Source of the DNA: Metellina segmentata
Lineage: Eukaryota > Arthropoda > Arachnida > Araneae > Tetragnathidae
Direction: 5' to 3'
NCBI GenBank assembly: GCA_947359465.1
Contig: OX375873.1
Location: forward strand, 40,148,437-40,212,436
DNA: 64,000 bases
Shown here: in pieces, positions 20,741 to 32,620 of the stretch
Numbering within the stretch: the stretch's first letter is position 1
Layout: every line of letters starts with the position of its first letter
Translations under genes and position numbers: made by a program
The notes under the pieces: generated by a model
The model's input: the letters and a program-made list of their open reading frames with translations, nothing else
Database searches by the model: none
Told to the model about the DNA's origin: nothing

Positions 20741-21601
20741 GGGGGACCGGAAGGCAAAAAATGACCTCAAAGTCCATTTTGAGATTTTGAGTTAACTGTA
20801 AACTGAAAAAACAGACTCAGAATCCAAATGAGTCGTGAAGAATATTATCTGGTCTCGCGTGCCGAAACACACTTTTGTCACGTACTGTTTTGTTTGTTGA
20901 AATCCCTCACGCTTGGAGTGCATGAAGCCGTTTCTTCCTTCAATGATGGAAATGTATCAAGACTTTTAATTTTGAAAACAGCAGGAATAGAAATTGGACC
21001 TAATTGTGTCACCTCAATGAGAACATTGGATGATGTGCTGGTTTATATTGCACTCAGAAAGCAGACAGGTACTGAGAATAAAGCCCGACAGAAAAGAAAC
21101 AAAAGGAAAAAAAGTTAGATAACTTTTTAGATATTGAAGGACCTGACACACCCTCTTATTGTTCTGGATTTTTTTAAATATATATTTGAGGGTAAGACAA
21201 AGGCAATTTTATACTTTAAACGCTGTTTTCTCAAAATACTGTTTTTTCATACAAATATACCTTTTTCTCAGAATCTACTGAACTTATTGCTTTGAAGCTT
21301 TTGTTTCTTATACATATTGTGATTTCACATAAATAGACATATGCTTTCAAAGAATAATAGATTATATATATTTTTTAATTCTTAATCATGCTTTTTGTAA
21401 AAAAAAATCATCTAAAAATTTTATTACATATTTATTAAAAAAAACGCTTTTTTTTATACAAAAGCATATGTATATCTATGTAAAAGTATTTGAATATTAA
21501 CTGTGCCAAATTTTAAACCGATGCTGTGAGTAGATTCGGAGAAATATGGGCATAAAGAAGTCCATTTTTAACATGGGTTTCAATGGAGCCTTCCGGTCCC
21601 C
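20741..21601 (+). mobile_element. TTAA-type DNA transposon, deleted copy A
   Basis: The terminal inverted repeats are GGGGACCGGAAGGC at the left (one extra G) and the complement GCCTTCCGGTCCCC at the right. TTAA precedes the left end; the right flank is TATA, so the duplication is decayed. It holds a transposase remnant at about 20800-21118 of the same kind as the copy at 35468-36884. Confidence 0.75.
20800..21118 (+). pseudogene. Mutator-like transposase C-terminal remnant
   Basis: A clean reading frame from 20828 gives LTLGVHEAVSSFNDGNVSRL and a lysine-rich tail. The part just upstream (IIWSRVPK-like) is in another frame. These blocks match the C-terminus of the Mutator-like transposase family common in invertebrate genomes. 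The catalytic region is gone. Confidence 0.65.
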
Positions 21602-22617
21602 TATAATCAAAATATCAATCATTCTTAAATTTACGAAAACTGTGGTATCCAGAAATCTGTACAATTGTGCTCTATTTATTACATTGCATTTTGTGTATTT
21701 GTTGATTTTGATATTTGCATTCTGTTTTTGTGTTTTTAAAATTGACCTTCTGAAATATAACCGGTTTTATGTCCCCATTTATAAAGATTTTTGTGAAAAT
21801 TGCAATGCTTTTGTGTGATACTGATCTTTTTTCAAATTGCATAATTTGTTCAAAAATGAATGATGTACCTGATCTCAGACTAAATACCTGATTAAGTGAA
21901 TAAAAAAAATTAAATGTATTTTTTCGTTCAAATAATTTTCCAGACTATATCAACAAAGATGAGAGATCAACAATTTTCCAAATAAAAATAAAAGTGTTCT
22001 AGAATAGTTTTTAAAGAAGCAATCACACATAAAAGAAGAAACTAAAATTAAAGAAAAAAGTTCATACGTTAGTAAGATTTCATAATTCATAAATAATGGT
22101 TCTTTTTTAGTAGAGAAGACAATAAAAAAAATTGCTATTTTAAAGTATTTTTTGCTAAAAATATTTAAAGAATATTTAGCTTTTAATCAGAAATGGCTTT
22201 CCAATTAGAATAAAACAGCCTGAGATAATTGTTATGGAAATCTAGTTTGGTTGTTATGGAAATGAAGTTTATATCCGACGCCATAGAAGTGTCAAGTGAC
22301 CCCCACCGAGGGAGCCAGCGTCTACAGTATTTCCCATGCTATTTAGAAGACCATTGCTTCCTATGGCAGTGAACATTCTATCTTTTATTTATCTGTGACT
22401 GAGTGTAGACTGCGTCGATTGCAATTTGCCAGCAATGTTAGTATTAAAAGTAAAATGAAGTCAATAGAGGTTTAAATCCTATAGTTTAACTTTTGAGCAA
22501 TTTTCTCATCTGTGCATTAAAGATTTTCTTCATGTGTCCCTGACTTGACAATGATAAAAATCTGATTCCTAAAGTCAATAACACAAGACGGAGTATAAGG
22601 TTTTCAGTGTAAATATA
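21602..22617. other. AT-rich sequence, no feature seen
   Basis: There are several poly-A and poly-T tracts and no exon or recognisable repeat, apart from the weak TIR match at 22291-22312. Confidence 0.4.
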
Positions 22618-22955
22618 ATGGTAATCGTAATTTTAGTTAACGTCGTACTAGAGCAATACAACGGGCTATTGACGACGGTCCGGGATCAGTCCCTTAAAGG
22701 ATAGATCCGAGGACAACACCTCGTAATTTTGAACCACGGTCAGATATCGAAGGAACACCTGAGCTGGCACCCCACTCTCCAAACTTCCACACCAACCCAA
22801 CGTGAGGACTTTCGGCCACGACAGATTTAAGGTGCACCAGACACCTCTACACCATACGCTTACAAACATCTATGCACTGATCCGGATTCGTACCAGGAAT
22901 CTTCCGATCTAGAGACTAACACCTTTACCATCAGACCGGTTAGTTGGCCTTCTTG
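22618..22955 (-). mobile_element. SINE type A, full length
   Basis: Complement of the SINE: tail GGTAAT at left, core, B box and A box at right, ending at the GTTGGCC head near 22945-22950. It is moderately diverged. Confidence 0.88.
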
Positions 22956-23042
22956 AAGGGACCCTCGAAAAAGAAGATCCTGAAGATCTTTGCTTTCATT
23001 TTGATAAAACGTTTCTCGACAAATTGTTTTTGAAAATATTTG

Positions 23043-23312
23043 TGTTTGTGACGGTTTGGGATAAATCCCGAAGGTAAAGATACGAAGACATCTTGTAATT
23101 TTGAACCTCGGTTCATATGACAAGGTCAATACACAATTCCAGAGTTGGCACCCAATCTCCAAACTACCACACCACGCAGCGTGAGGACATTTGAGGCCAC
23201 GACATATTTAACATGTACCAGATCCCATGTACACGATGGGCTTTAGTTTGTTTTGAACTCGCTATCCTCCGGTTGCTAATCCGTTACTCTTCCAATCAGG
23301 CTACTGTAGCCA
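23043..23312 (-). mobile_element. SINE type B (different tRNA-like head)
   Basis: The core half matches type A. The right part (TCGAACTCGC-like B box, then CGGTTGCTAATCCGTTACTC) is the type B head. Confidence 0.7.
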
Positions 23313-23490
23313 TCCTCCTTTATTAGGATAATTTTTGAATCATTCATAGTGTTGGTAAAACTTAGTTTAATTTTTCTACTCCAAACTGAAAGTGTCAGTA
23401 AAAATTTGTTCAATCAGAACTCGGTGATGAAAACGAAATCAAACTAATGGAGAGACACAGTGGCGAAGTGACTCCAGATATCGACATGGG

Positions 23491-23662
23491 TAGGTAGGTA
23501 ATTAACGTCGCACTGCAATTCACACCGATCTATTTTTGCCGGTCGGGAGTCAATCCCGAAGGGAATAGAATCGAGGACAACGCGTCATAATTTTGAACCA
23601 CTGTCAGTTGACGAGGTCAACACCTGAGCCGGCACCCCACTCTAAAAAGTTCCACACCATTA
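23491..23662 (-). mobile_element. SINE core fragment
   Basis: This is the 3' half of the shared core in complement orientation. It stops at the CCACTCT...CCACACCA block, so its head is missing. Confidence 0.65.
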
Positions 23663-25136
23663 ATTTGCAAATGAAATTAATCAATACCATACAACTAAGC
23701 ATACTCATATTCGGGATGTGAATATGCAGATTCTTGTATAATTATTATTGTAATATAAGATTCTTATTTACTCTATTTTTAACTGAAGAAGTAATTAAGT
23801 TATTGTTTAAAAACTTTTCGAGGACCAACTGACCTGTTAGAAACGTTAGAGGAATTTCCGGATTTCCTGATGGTTCTATCTGTTACTTGAGACTTTGAGA
23901 GACCAGATCAAACTTAAGTAAATTGCTTCCTATGTCTTCAAATACATTCAATCAGAGCCACAAACCAAGAAACCTTAGTCTATAGGAAGTGTAATCAACA
24001 AGTCGAGTCAACACCATTACTAATGGTCAAAGGGCACTCTTTTGACAGATGGGGGGGAAGGGGTGTCTTATCTTTCAAGCATCTTGATTACCACTTACAC
24101 CCCAATCGGATTGGCCACTGTGCCGTGATGCCCTTCACTGGTGTTCGAAACGCAAATGGAACTGATTAACCACTTTAGTTCAGATTCGTTTGGATCATAT
24201 TAGTTTCCAAGACACCTCGAGAGTTCACAGAAAGGCCTAAGAATTTCTCTGAGGATTATATTCGTTTCTAAACACCAGAGGCTTGCAGAACGGCCGAAAC
24301 ATTTATATGCGAGCATCTTGCAACCCTGCTGTTGTTGCAGTCAGTAAACAGTGTCTGTGAGTCACAAATCTAACGTTGCAACCTGTACAAAACAATAATG
24401 GTGGAAGGAGGTAATAGCATTTTATCTTCTATGTGATATTATCTATACCGTATTTTGTATTATTGTCGGTTGTATTTTCTTTTATTTGCATTCTTATTTC
24501 GTCACTGTCTGTCTGTACTGCCTTTTTCTCGAGACCTCGTTACTCTATAATGACCCGATAATTTATCTTAGCAAACAACTAAAATTTAGAAACTTCGATA
24601 TTTTTAATGATTTTCTTGAGATTCTTTATTTTAATTCCATTATTGTCTGAGTCTTAGTTTAAATTACTATTGTGATGTTTATTTATAATTCCTTGAGAAA
24701 ATGATTTTTTTTTTTGCTTTTTGACTAATTTATTACTGTATTTTCTATTTTATAAAACTTAACTGGTAAAAGGTTTTTGTGTCTCAAAAATATCGCAAAT
24801 GGATAATTACTTTTAAAGAGATATTCATATTAGAAACTCGTTCTTTTTTTTTATTTTTTTATCAGAGACAGGAATTGAGTTGGCTTCTCATAATGAGTTG
24901 CTTATTTCTGTTGCATAGCATAAACACATATCAAAAGGAGATTATGACTTCGTATCTATTTGTTTCCTTAAATTATTAAACACAAGTGTTCCATTGATGT
25001 TTAATGAAATAAAAATTTTAAGAAAGCTGAGACGCAGGAAACTTTTTTTATACAAACACTTGTGTGGTTACTGTTTTCGTGATTTTCATTTCCTCCTGTT
25101 ATCAGATTATGTTACAAGATTCTTTGTTAATTTTAA
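23663..25136. other. Unassigned sequence
   Basis: I recognise no gene or repeat. Base composition between 23820 and 24400 is more even than the AT-rich surroundings, but there is no convincing ORF. Confidence 0.35.
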
Positions 25137-25255
25137 GGGTAAAAAATAAGTGTCAAAGTCAAACCGGAAAGAAATTGGTCATTTTTGACCCGATCCTTTC
25201 TAATTTCTTAAAAACTTGGGTAATTTGTTTCCCAGCCATATATCCATATATAAGG

Positions 25256-25588
25256 TAATGGTAATGGTAATTTTAGTTAACGTCGTACTAGAGCAACACA
25301 ACGGGCTATTGACGACGGTCCGGAATCAGTCCCTTAAGGAAAAGATTCGAGGACAACACCTCGTAATTTTGAACCACGGTCAGATGACGAAGCAACAACT
25401 GAGCTGGCACCCCACTCTCCAAACTTCCACGCCAACCCAACGTGAGGACTTTCGGCCACGACAAATTTAAGGTGCACCAGCCGCCTCGACACCATACGTT
25501 TACAAACATCCATGCCCGGACCCGGATTCGAACCAGGAACCTTCCGATCTAGAGGCTAACACCTTAACCACTATACCGGTTGGTCGGA
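25256..25588 (-). mobile_element. SINE type A with 12-bp TSD
   Basis: A full SINE in complement. The target duplication CCATATATAAGG occurs at 25244-25255 and 25589-25600. The A box and a perfect B box (GGTTCGAATCC) are preserved. Confidence 0.93.
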
Positions 25589-26120
25589 CCATATATAAGG
25601 AATTCTTGGATGTATTTAGCTTCCAACTTGCAATAGTTTTTTTATGTGTATAAACTTAAAGTTTGAAAAAGTGCTTAATTTTTCGTGATATTTTACCATT
25701 TACATAAATCTTGTGTGTGTGCCGACAAACATAATTATCCAATCATTCTAAATGAGAGCTTATTTTGAAGCAAAATATGCAACATTTCTAATGATGTATC
25801 ATAAGACCACTTGTAACCTTTTTAATTTCAAGGTCATTGAATTCGACCTTTGACCTACAATTACAAAAAAAAAATTATTTATTTTTTTTTCTTTAAAATA
25901 TATTCTTGTTGAGTTACGCCAGAGAGAGAGAGAGACACACACGTGAGAGGAAGAAGCAAACAGAAGAAGCAAAAATAAAATCTCCCCGTTTGCGAACAGA
26001 AACTTTTGCACCCTTTTCCGGTGGGACTAAAGAGAAGGGTCGTTATGGGGACACTGAAGGACAGGGCGATTTGTGCGCCCACTACAAACCAAACTCTATG
26101 TTATCGCGTAATGTCAGAAA

Positions 26121-26187
26121 GGTAATGGTAATAGTAATTTTTAATTAACGTTGTACTAGAGCAACACTGTGGGCTATTGACGACGCA
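26121..26187 (-). mobile_element. 5'-truncated SINE tail
   Basis: Only the last ~65 bp of the core and the GGTAAT tail are present. TCAGAAAGG occurs on both sides. Confidence 0.7.
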
Positions 26188-26782
26188 TCATCATCAGAAA
26201 GGATTACACAATTCTATTTACTGCGAATATGTTATAACTATGAACCCATGTCTGCCCCACTATCAAACTTTCAGAAAACGAAGATAAACAGTGCACCTTT
26301 AACATAAAATTAAAAAAAAAATTAAAATACATTTTTTGTAATTGTAGGTCAAATTGAATGAAACTTGAAACATAAAAGGTCATATGATGCGTCATTAGAA
26401 AGGCTGTACATTATTCTACAAACTAAGCTGTCATTGATTATGATTGGACAATTAGGTCTACAGGTACAAGAGATACAATAAGTCAAAACGCATGAAAATT
26501 TGCCCAATTTTTCAAACTTAAAATTAATCTACTTAAAAGACTACTGCAAGTTGGAAGCTACAAATTTCCAGAATTCCTTATATGTTACTGGGCAACAAAT
26601 TAGCCTAGTTTAAAAAAATCGGTGGTGATCGAGTTGTGAATTGTGCTATTGGTTTGACATGGAATAACCCATAATACAAAATTCATAAATATTTTCAAAT
26701 TGAAATTTTACATTATGTAAATCAATTTTGTTATTCTTTACTTCAAATTAGCTACACTTTCTAATACAATTAAGGGGGGGGG

Positions 26783-27085
26783 GGCTGACCCGGATGACAG
26801 AGTAGTAGATAAGGAACTGAAGGGTTCGATTCGAAACTCAATGTAACCACAGACCGTCGAGTACACGGGGGCTGGTGTATGCTAAATATCTTGTAGCCTC
26901 AAATGTCCTCACATTGCCGTGATGTGGAAGTTTGGAGAGTGGGGTGCCATCTCGGGTGTCTACCTCGTCATCTGATCGTGACTCGAGAATATTAGGTGTT
27001 GTCTTTGGATCTTTCCCTTCGTGATTGATCACGGACAGTCCCCAATAGCCTGTTGTGTTGCTCCAGTGCAACGTTAAATCAGCTA
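26783..27085 (+). mobile_element. SINE type B, diverged
   Basis: A type B head (GGTTCGATTCGAAACTC near 26823) is followed by the core, ending in the GTTGTGTTGCTCCAGTGC block. A G-run precedes it. Confidence 0.7.
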
Positions 27086-29580
27086 CTACCCCTTTTAAGC
27101 AGTTAATTAATAGAACAATGACGTTAGAACAATTTATTCATCCTATGCAATTTTTTTTTTGAATTATTAGTTACAGGGTCAATTTATTATTACAAAATTA
27201 CACCTCAGATCCATAAATAAAATTATGTGAAAACTAGTAATAGCTAAAATGTTGATAGTTGCAATTTCCACATATTTCTGAAACAAAACAGCATCTTGCA
27301 CAAAATCAGTCTTCCGTTATTTAGTATTAGAAAAAAATAATTCTGTAGTTTCAATCACTAGACTTTCTAAATAAATTGAAATTTGTTCAAACCAAATCCA
27401 ACCAATCGTATTTTTTGCTGTATACAACTTAAACTCACTGTAACGATAATATATCTATCAAACTTTTTAGGATAATTATATACAGCAGTTAATATGGGTA
27501 TTTCGTGAGAGCAACTTGTGTTGCAGAAGGTTCGATTTTTGTAACTTAAACTTATCATGGTCTATATCCCTCTGAGTCAGTAAAACTTTCCTTGTGTGTA
27601 TCTATTTACTTGATGTGTTTTGTGCATCTTGGCCCTTTCTTTCATATAAACCAAACTAACTAATAATTTAATTTCAGACATGCAGACACTTAAATTGTTA
27701 AGTAGCTATTCTAAATAATTTAATTTTTCTCGGAATGAGTCACTTAAGCCACGCTATTTTCCTTTTTACAAAATTATACGAAAACAAAGTTATTTTATAC
27801 GACATTTTATTAATTGATTAATTTACAGAAAAGTTTCTCTGATCATTCATGAAGTAATTTTGAAAGAACAGATCCTGGGGAAAAAAAAGAAATGAAGCAT
27901 ATTTACTGATATTTATTTTGTGTGTATTGATCTTCATTTTTTGCTTTGCGGACAAAATTGACGTAACTGCATTGGAAGATATAATTTAACTAGTCGAAAA
28001 AGAAAGTAAGATTAAATGCCCGAATAGATGCGACCGAAAATGACAACTGGCTAGTTCCATGCGTGACTCATACTACAAGTGAGCTAAATTTGAATCTTAA
28101 AGCTACCATAAAAAAAATTATTATTACAGTAAAATGAGATTTGCAATTTGTTTTACTTTAGTAAAGGTTTAATTTATACATATTAGCTACTAAATTTAAT
28201 TTATCTTACTGGGTATTCTCTGTACATGGGGAAAACTGAGCTGTGACCCACGCTACATGAAAGGGAAGTGATACTTTGATTAAGTATAAAAACTCTTGTT
28301 TCTTCCTCTGTTGATTATCAAAAAATTTTGTTTTAAAATTATTATTACTTCCAATAATTGTACTTTAATAGCAGATGATTAATAGATTAATTAAATACAT
28401 AATTAATTTATAACATGACATTTTGTTTGTGACTCACACTACATGGCAAATGTGACCCACACTACACTTCACAAAAACATTTTTACTTACAATTGAAACA
28501 CTAAGAAAACATGCGTTCAAAACATTTTTTATTGACAATTGAAACACTAAGAAAACATACATTAGAAACATTTTTCTTAATCTTGCATAGTAAAATATAG
28601 AAAACATATTATCCCATGTTTAAGTCATTGAACTTAACAATTAAAAATATATACTGCATTCGTTTATCAAATGCTGGTTCAGGGAGTCTATTTACTGAAT
28701 GATCACTAAAATCAATTTCAGATATGTCCTCTGTTTTAAACCAAGAAAATTTTAAAGTGTCTTTATTAAAGCGCAAAAATTGAATTGTGAGTGTGATTGA
28801 TATGAACGCACTTTCTTCCATGTGGATATAAACTCTACTTTTGATTCCAGGTATTGCCAAATTCTAAAACATAAACTTTGTGTCCACTTTTGAATACAGA
28901 AGTTTGACCTATTAAGTACATAATTTTTTAGAAAAAATGAATGAAAATCTAACTTCAAAATTCTGTGTTATGGTGTACTTTGGCATGGAATTAGCCAACT
29001 GCGATGTTTTGAGACATTAAATGAAATCGTTACAAACTTATGTGACTTAAATATATATAATGTGTAATTCAAATACATTTTGAAAAATACTGTTTATCTA
29101 AATAAGTTAGTAATTTTCATGGGAAAATCATGGTTATAAATTGAAAACATTTTTATTCCCATAGAAATGTAGTATTATTTCATTAAAAGAACAACTGATT
29201 TAGGCGATATCCTGTTTGAACCTTGGAGAATACATCATACCGTTAAATCGATATCGTGAAATCTAGTAAAATTTTCAATTAACATCTTATTACATCATTA
29301 AATACACACTATTAAAGCTTCTCTCACTTTGTTTAAACATAGCATAACAAGGATAAGATGGGTAACGAAATCATGTCAACCTTGTGTTTTGTTTTGTAGA
29401 CAATTAAGGAACTAGAGAATTTTCTTAAGACGCTCGACGTTAAGTTAATTAATATAATTTAGGATTGCAAGATATATTTCTAAACTATTGCAAGAACAAT
29501 TCTAAGTGCCATACTTATGAAACATAATCGATATTTAATAATACTAAAACTAAAAGACTCTTGAGTCTGTTTCGACTAAT
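27086..29580. other. Unassigned region with short repeated motif
   Basis: Four copies of GTGACYCAYRCTACA occur at 28063, 28243, 28429 and 28452, and a ~50-bp duplication (CAATTGAAACACTAAGAAAACAT) lies at 28483-28565. A minus-strand 83-codon ORF (28609-28860) has balanced amino-acid composition but no domain I recognise. Otherwise the region is AT-rich with no exon. Confidence 0.35.
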
Positions 29581-29720
29581 AGACCAACCGGTATAGTGAT
29601 TAAGGGGTTAGCCTCTAGATAGGAAGGTTCCTGGTTTGAATCCGGGTCAGGGTATGGATGTTTGTAAGGGTATGGTGTAGAGGCGGCTGGTGTAACTTAA
29701 ATCTGTCGTGGCCGAAAGTC
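29581..29720 (+). mobile_element. SINE type A, 3'-truncated
   Basis: Head and early core only. The sequence leaves the SINE consensus after CCGAAAGTC at about 29720. Loss of the 3' part implies a later rearrangement. Confidence 0.8.
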
Positions 29721-31471
29721 TTGAAGCACGTAAGAAAGTGGAAAGCTTGAAATTTTCGTATCGTGCGGCTCCCGGGAAAAGCAGTCAAGTTGTAGCGTAA
29801 ACAAATCCCTTCCGCAATTGAGTCTGTAGCTGGGCTCTATTGGTTATTGTAGTTCTAAGTTTATCGTTGAGTGCCCAAAAGCGATAGCATTGATAAGGAG
29901 TTGGCATGTAAAACATACCCACAACATCGCTTTTCATGCTTTTGCCTCCTCCTAGCGCGCTTTCACACCTATTCAGAAATCAACTGATCCGAGATAGATC
30001 GCCTTTTTCAATTAGTAGCAACACAACACAATGATTCAAATACTAATTGTCACGGGATTAGTCTGAATAGATTAATCCTGAAGGCGTCCTAAGTGCAGAT
30101 ACGTGCTGTTGTTTTCCTTTCACTCACCTATCTTTGCCATAATGATCGATACAGTTTCCCACGTTGATATACGTGCTTCATTATATAGGGGAGTATAATC
30201 ATGCTATAGAATCAACAAATACTTGACCCTCTGAGTTTCCTCTCACTGCATTGTGCGAAACGCGTCAAAACCTACTGGGGTTGTCTGAATCAGGGGTATT
30301 TGAGCATTCAATGACAGATTAGCGGAGCTCGGATAATAGAGTAATCGCTTTTTCGGGACAAAAGAACGAACCATTACAGTATCTCGTAAATGGACCAGAA
30401 CGAATTTTGTTTATTATTTTTTTTTCTGGGAGATCTATCGCCCCTTACAACCACCACCTTCCCCTGCAATTTCACGTATTCCCGGTGCTGCTGATCGTTA
30501 CTGGCCTCATTTGTCACAAATTGTCTAATAATTATATGTTCTAATAAACAAAAAAAAAACGTGAAACCTGCTAACAAAATTCTAGTTGTAACAGTGGCTC
30601 GAACTTATAATTCCCATCCCATCCATACATCCGTATAATTCCATCCGTTAATTTAAATAGACTTGATTCTATAGAGAAGTATTGTAAGATATATTTTAAT
30701 TTTCACATTGTTTTATTCATATTTAAAACTCGCGTGTGAGATGTATAGGGTTGGGTTAGAAATGTTTTCGAAATTTTGAAAGGATAATTATGTCACTAAT
30801 ACTATTTTATCCAAAGAATAAAACAGTAGCTACCACTTACTACACAAGGCTAAACGTAATAAATTTCCAATTTTTCCCAATTGCACACAAAGATGGTTTC
30901 TTAAAACAAAATATCCAATCCTTTTTGGTTGAGTTTCGCATAATATGTCCCAAGAAGACTCTCAATGCCACAAAACCATATCCAATCCAATCCTTAAAAC
31001 AAAAGATTTATATTTACTTTGGCACTTTACATTATAATCTATGCTATACAACCAATCAGAATGCTTTGGACTTTTATATAAGTATATAAACATATTGCTT
31101 ACTGCTTAAGAATTTTATTTTAATTTACAATCAAGTTTTATTCACACCAATAAGATGAACAATAGATTTATATTTACTTTAACACTTTGCATTGTAATCT
31201 ATGTAATACAGGGGTAGCAACAAAAATCAGAATACTTTGGATTTTTGTATTAGTATATAAACCTATTGTTTACAACTTAAAAATTTAATTTTAACTTACA
31301 ATCAAGTTTCACACCAATAAGATGAAGCATATATGAAAGCGAACAAAAATACTTTTGTCTACTAAGTGAACTAAAATAATGAAATTAAATCAAATTTCTT
31401 GATGTTATTACAGTTATTACATTACTTCTTATTATCTCCCCCTCCCCCCCCATGTTACTTAATATTACAAA
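29721..31471. other. Unassigned; possible 5' region of the 32.6-34.4 kb gene
   Basis: 29730-30500 is less AT-rich than its surroundings and could contain a promoter or first exon of the following plus-strand gene. I could not fix a start codon with a matching donor. A ~110-bp direct duplication lies at about 31000-31150 and 31160-31320 (TAGATTTATATTTACTTT...). Confidence 0.3.
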
Positions 31472-32582
31472 CAGGGTGTAAAAAAATCATGATTAAAAAA
31501 AATCAATTAATCGGATTTATTTGATTTAAATCGGATTTATTTGATTTAAATCGTATTTTTTTATTTAAATTTCTGTAGGGAATATAAATTGTTAAATAAA
31601 AATTGAGTTTCTGACATGACATGTAAACCAATATTTATTTAAGTGAACAATCGGAATTTGTGATATGGTAAATTAATATTTAATTTACTAAAAATCATAG
31701 TGTGGTACATGGTGATACATTTAAAAATGAATTTTCAAAACAAGAGCAAAAGATAAAACATTTGTTTAACTTTAAAACACAAGTTGACATCCAGCATAGT
31801 TTTTCTTGAGTAAATTAACATCCTCATGTTAACAAATTTATCAGTAAGTGTGAGACCTAAATAGTCTGATTAAATACATATTTGTTATGGGTCACTACCC
31901 TTAAAGTGAAAGGTGACTGTTTCAGGGTGCATTTTGCAAAATAAAAGATGTTCATAGTGTTTAAACTTTCATCCTTTCAAATAGAAAGCTCAGTTGAATT
32001 TTTTATTTAATAAATTATTAATCACATTAATTGTGTTATTTTGTATTTATGTCTCTATTAAAAAAAAGTAGTTGAAAAATCACTATAGCTAAGCCATTGG
32101 TCAATCAATTAATTTAGTAACAAGTAGTTTAGGCCTACTTTGTGGGGATTTTCTTTGGCTGTCCTGACATTTACGTAGATGTAGGCCTACTGCTTTATTG
32201 TTTGTAACATAATCAAAACTTTCAAATAGATGTCAACTTATTTTTTACTTTACTGTTTGGCAGAATCCCTTACTCAACAGATAACTTAGTCCATAGACAC
32301 CTCAGATTATTTGCAAGTGTCCAGTGATAACATTTTTTTAAAAGCTCATCAGTACGAGGTGTAGCCATTAGTGCTTAAAGTTCAAAGCATTTGACAAATT
32401 CTGCGATTTTTCTAGGGTGTATTTACTTAGTTATAAGAAATGTAAGATTGGTTGTGATTTAAATCAATGATTTTTTTTTTAAATCATTTGATTAAAATCA
32501 ATGATTTAAAAAAAAATCATTTGATTAAAATCATGATTTTAATCGTTGATTTAAATCAAGTGATTTAAATATTGACACCCTG
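31472..32582 (-). mobile_element. Non-autonomous hAT-like element, copy 2
   Basis: The 1111-bp element starts CAGGGTGTA and ends GACACCCTG. A perfect 8-bp duplication ATTACAAA is at 31464-31471 and 32583-32590. It is the inverted counterpart of the copy at 7136-8596, with the same GATTTAAATC palindrome arrays and partly matching interior. Its right end lies 38 bp before the splice acceptor of the next exon. Confidence 0.9.
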
Positions 32583-32620
32583 ATTACAAATAATAAAAAC
32601 TGCAACTCTTAATTTTGCAG

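Larger units (their letters stand above)
19780..22312. mobile_element. Possible 2.5-kb TIR element (weak)
   Basis: CCCTCGGTGGGGG starts at 19780 and its complement ends at 22312, with further matches inward over about 22 bp. No target duplication is visible, and the interior holds a SINE and the TTAA element. The match could be chance or an old mobile element that carried later insertions. Confidence 0.25.
25137..26670. mobile_element. Fold-back DNA element with long inverted arms
   Basis: The left arm (25137-25255 continued at 25601-25870) and right arm (about 26300-26670) are inverted copies, diverged but alignable. Markers are TATAAGGAATTC with TAGCTTCCAACTTGCA, GACCTACAATTACAAAAA, and tips beginning GGGT. 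The centre has a GA/CA microsatellite at 25919-25942. A SINE interrupts the left arm and a SINE tail lies in the middle. No transposase and no clear target duplication were seen. Confidence 0.6.
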
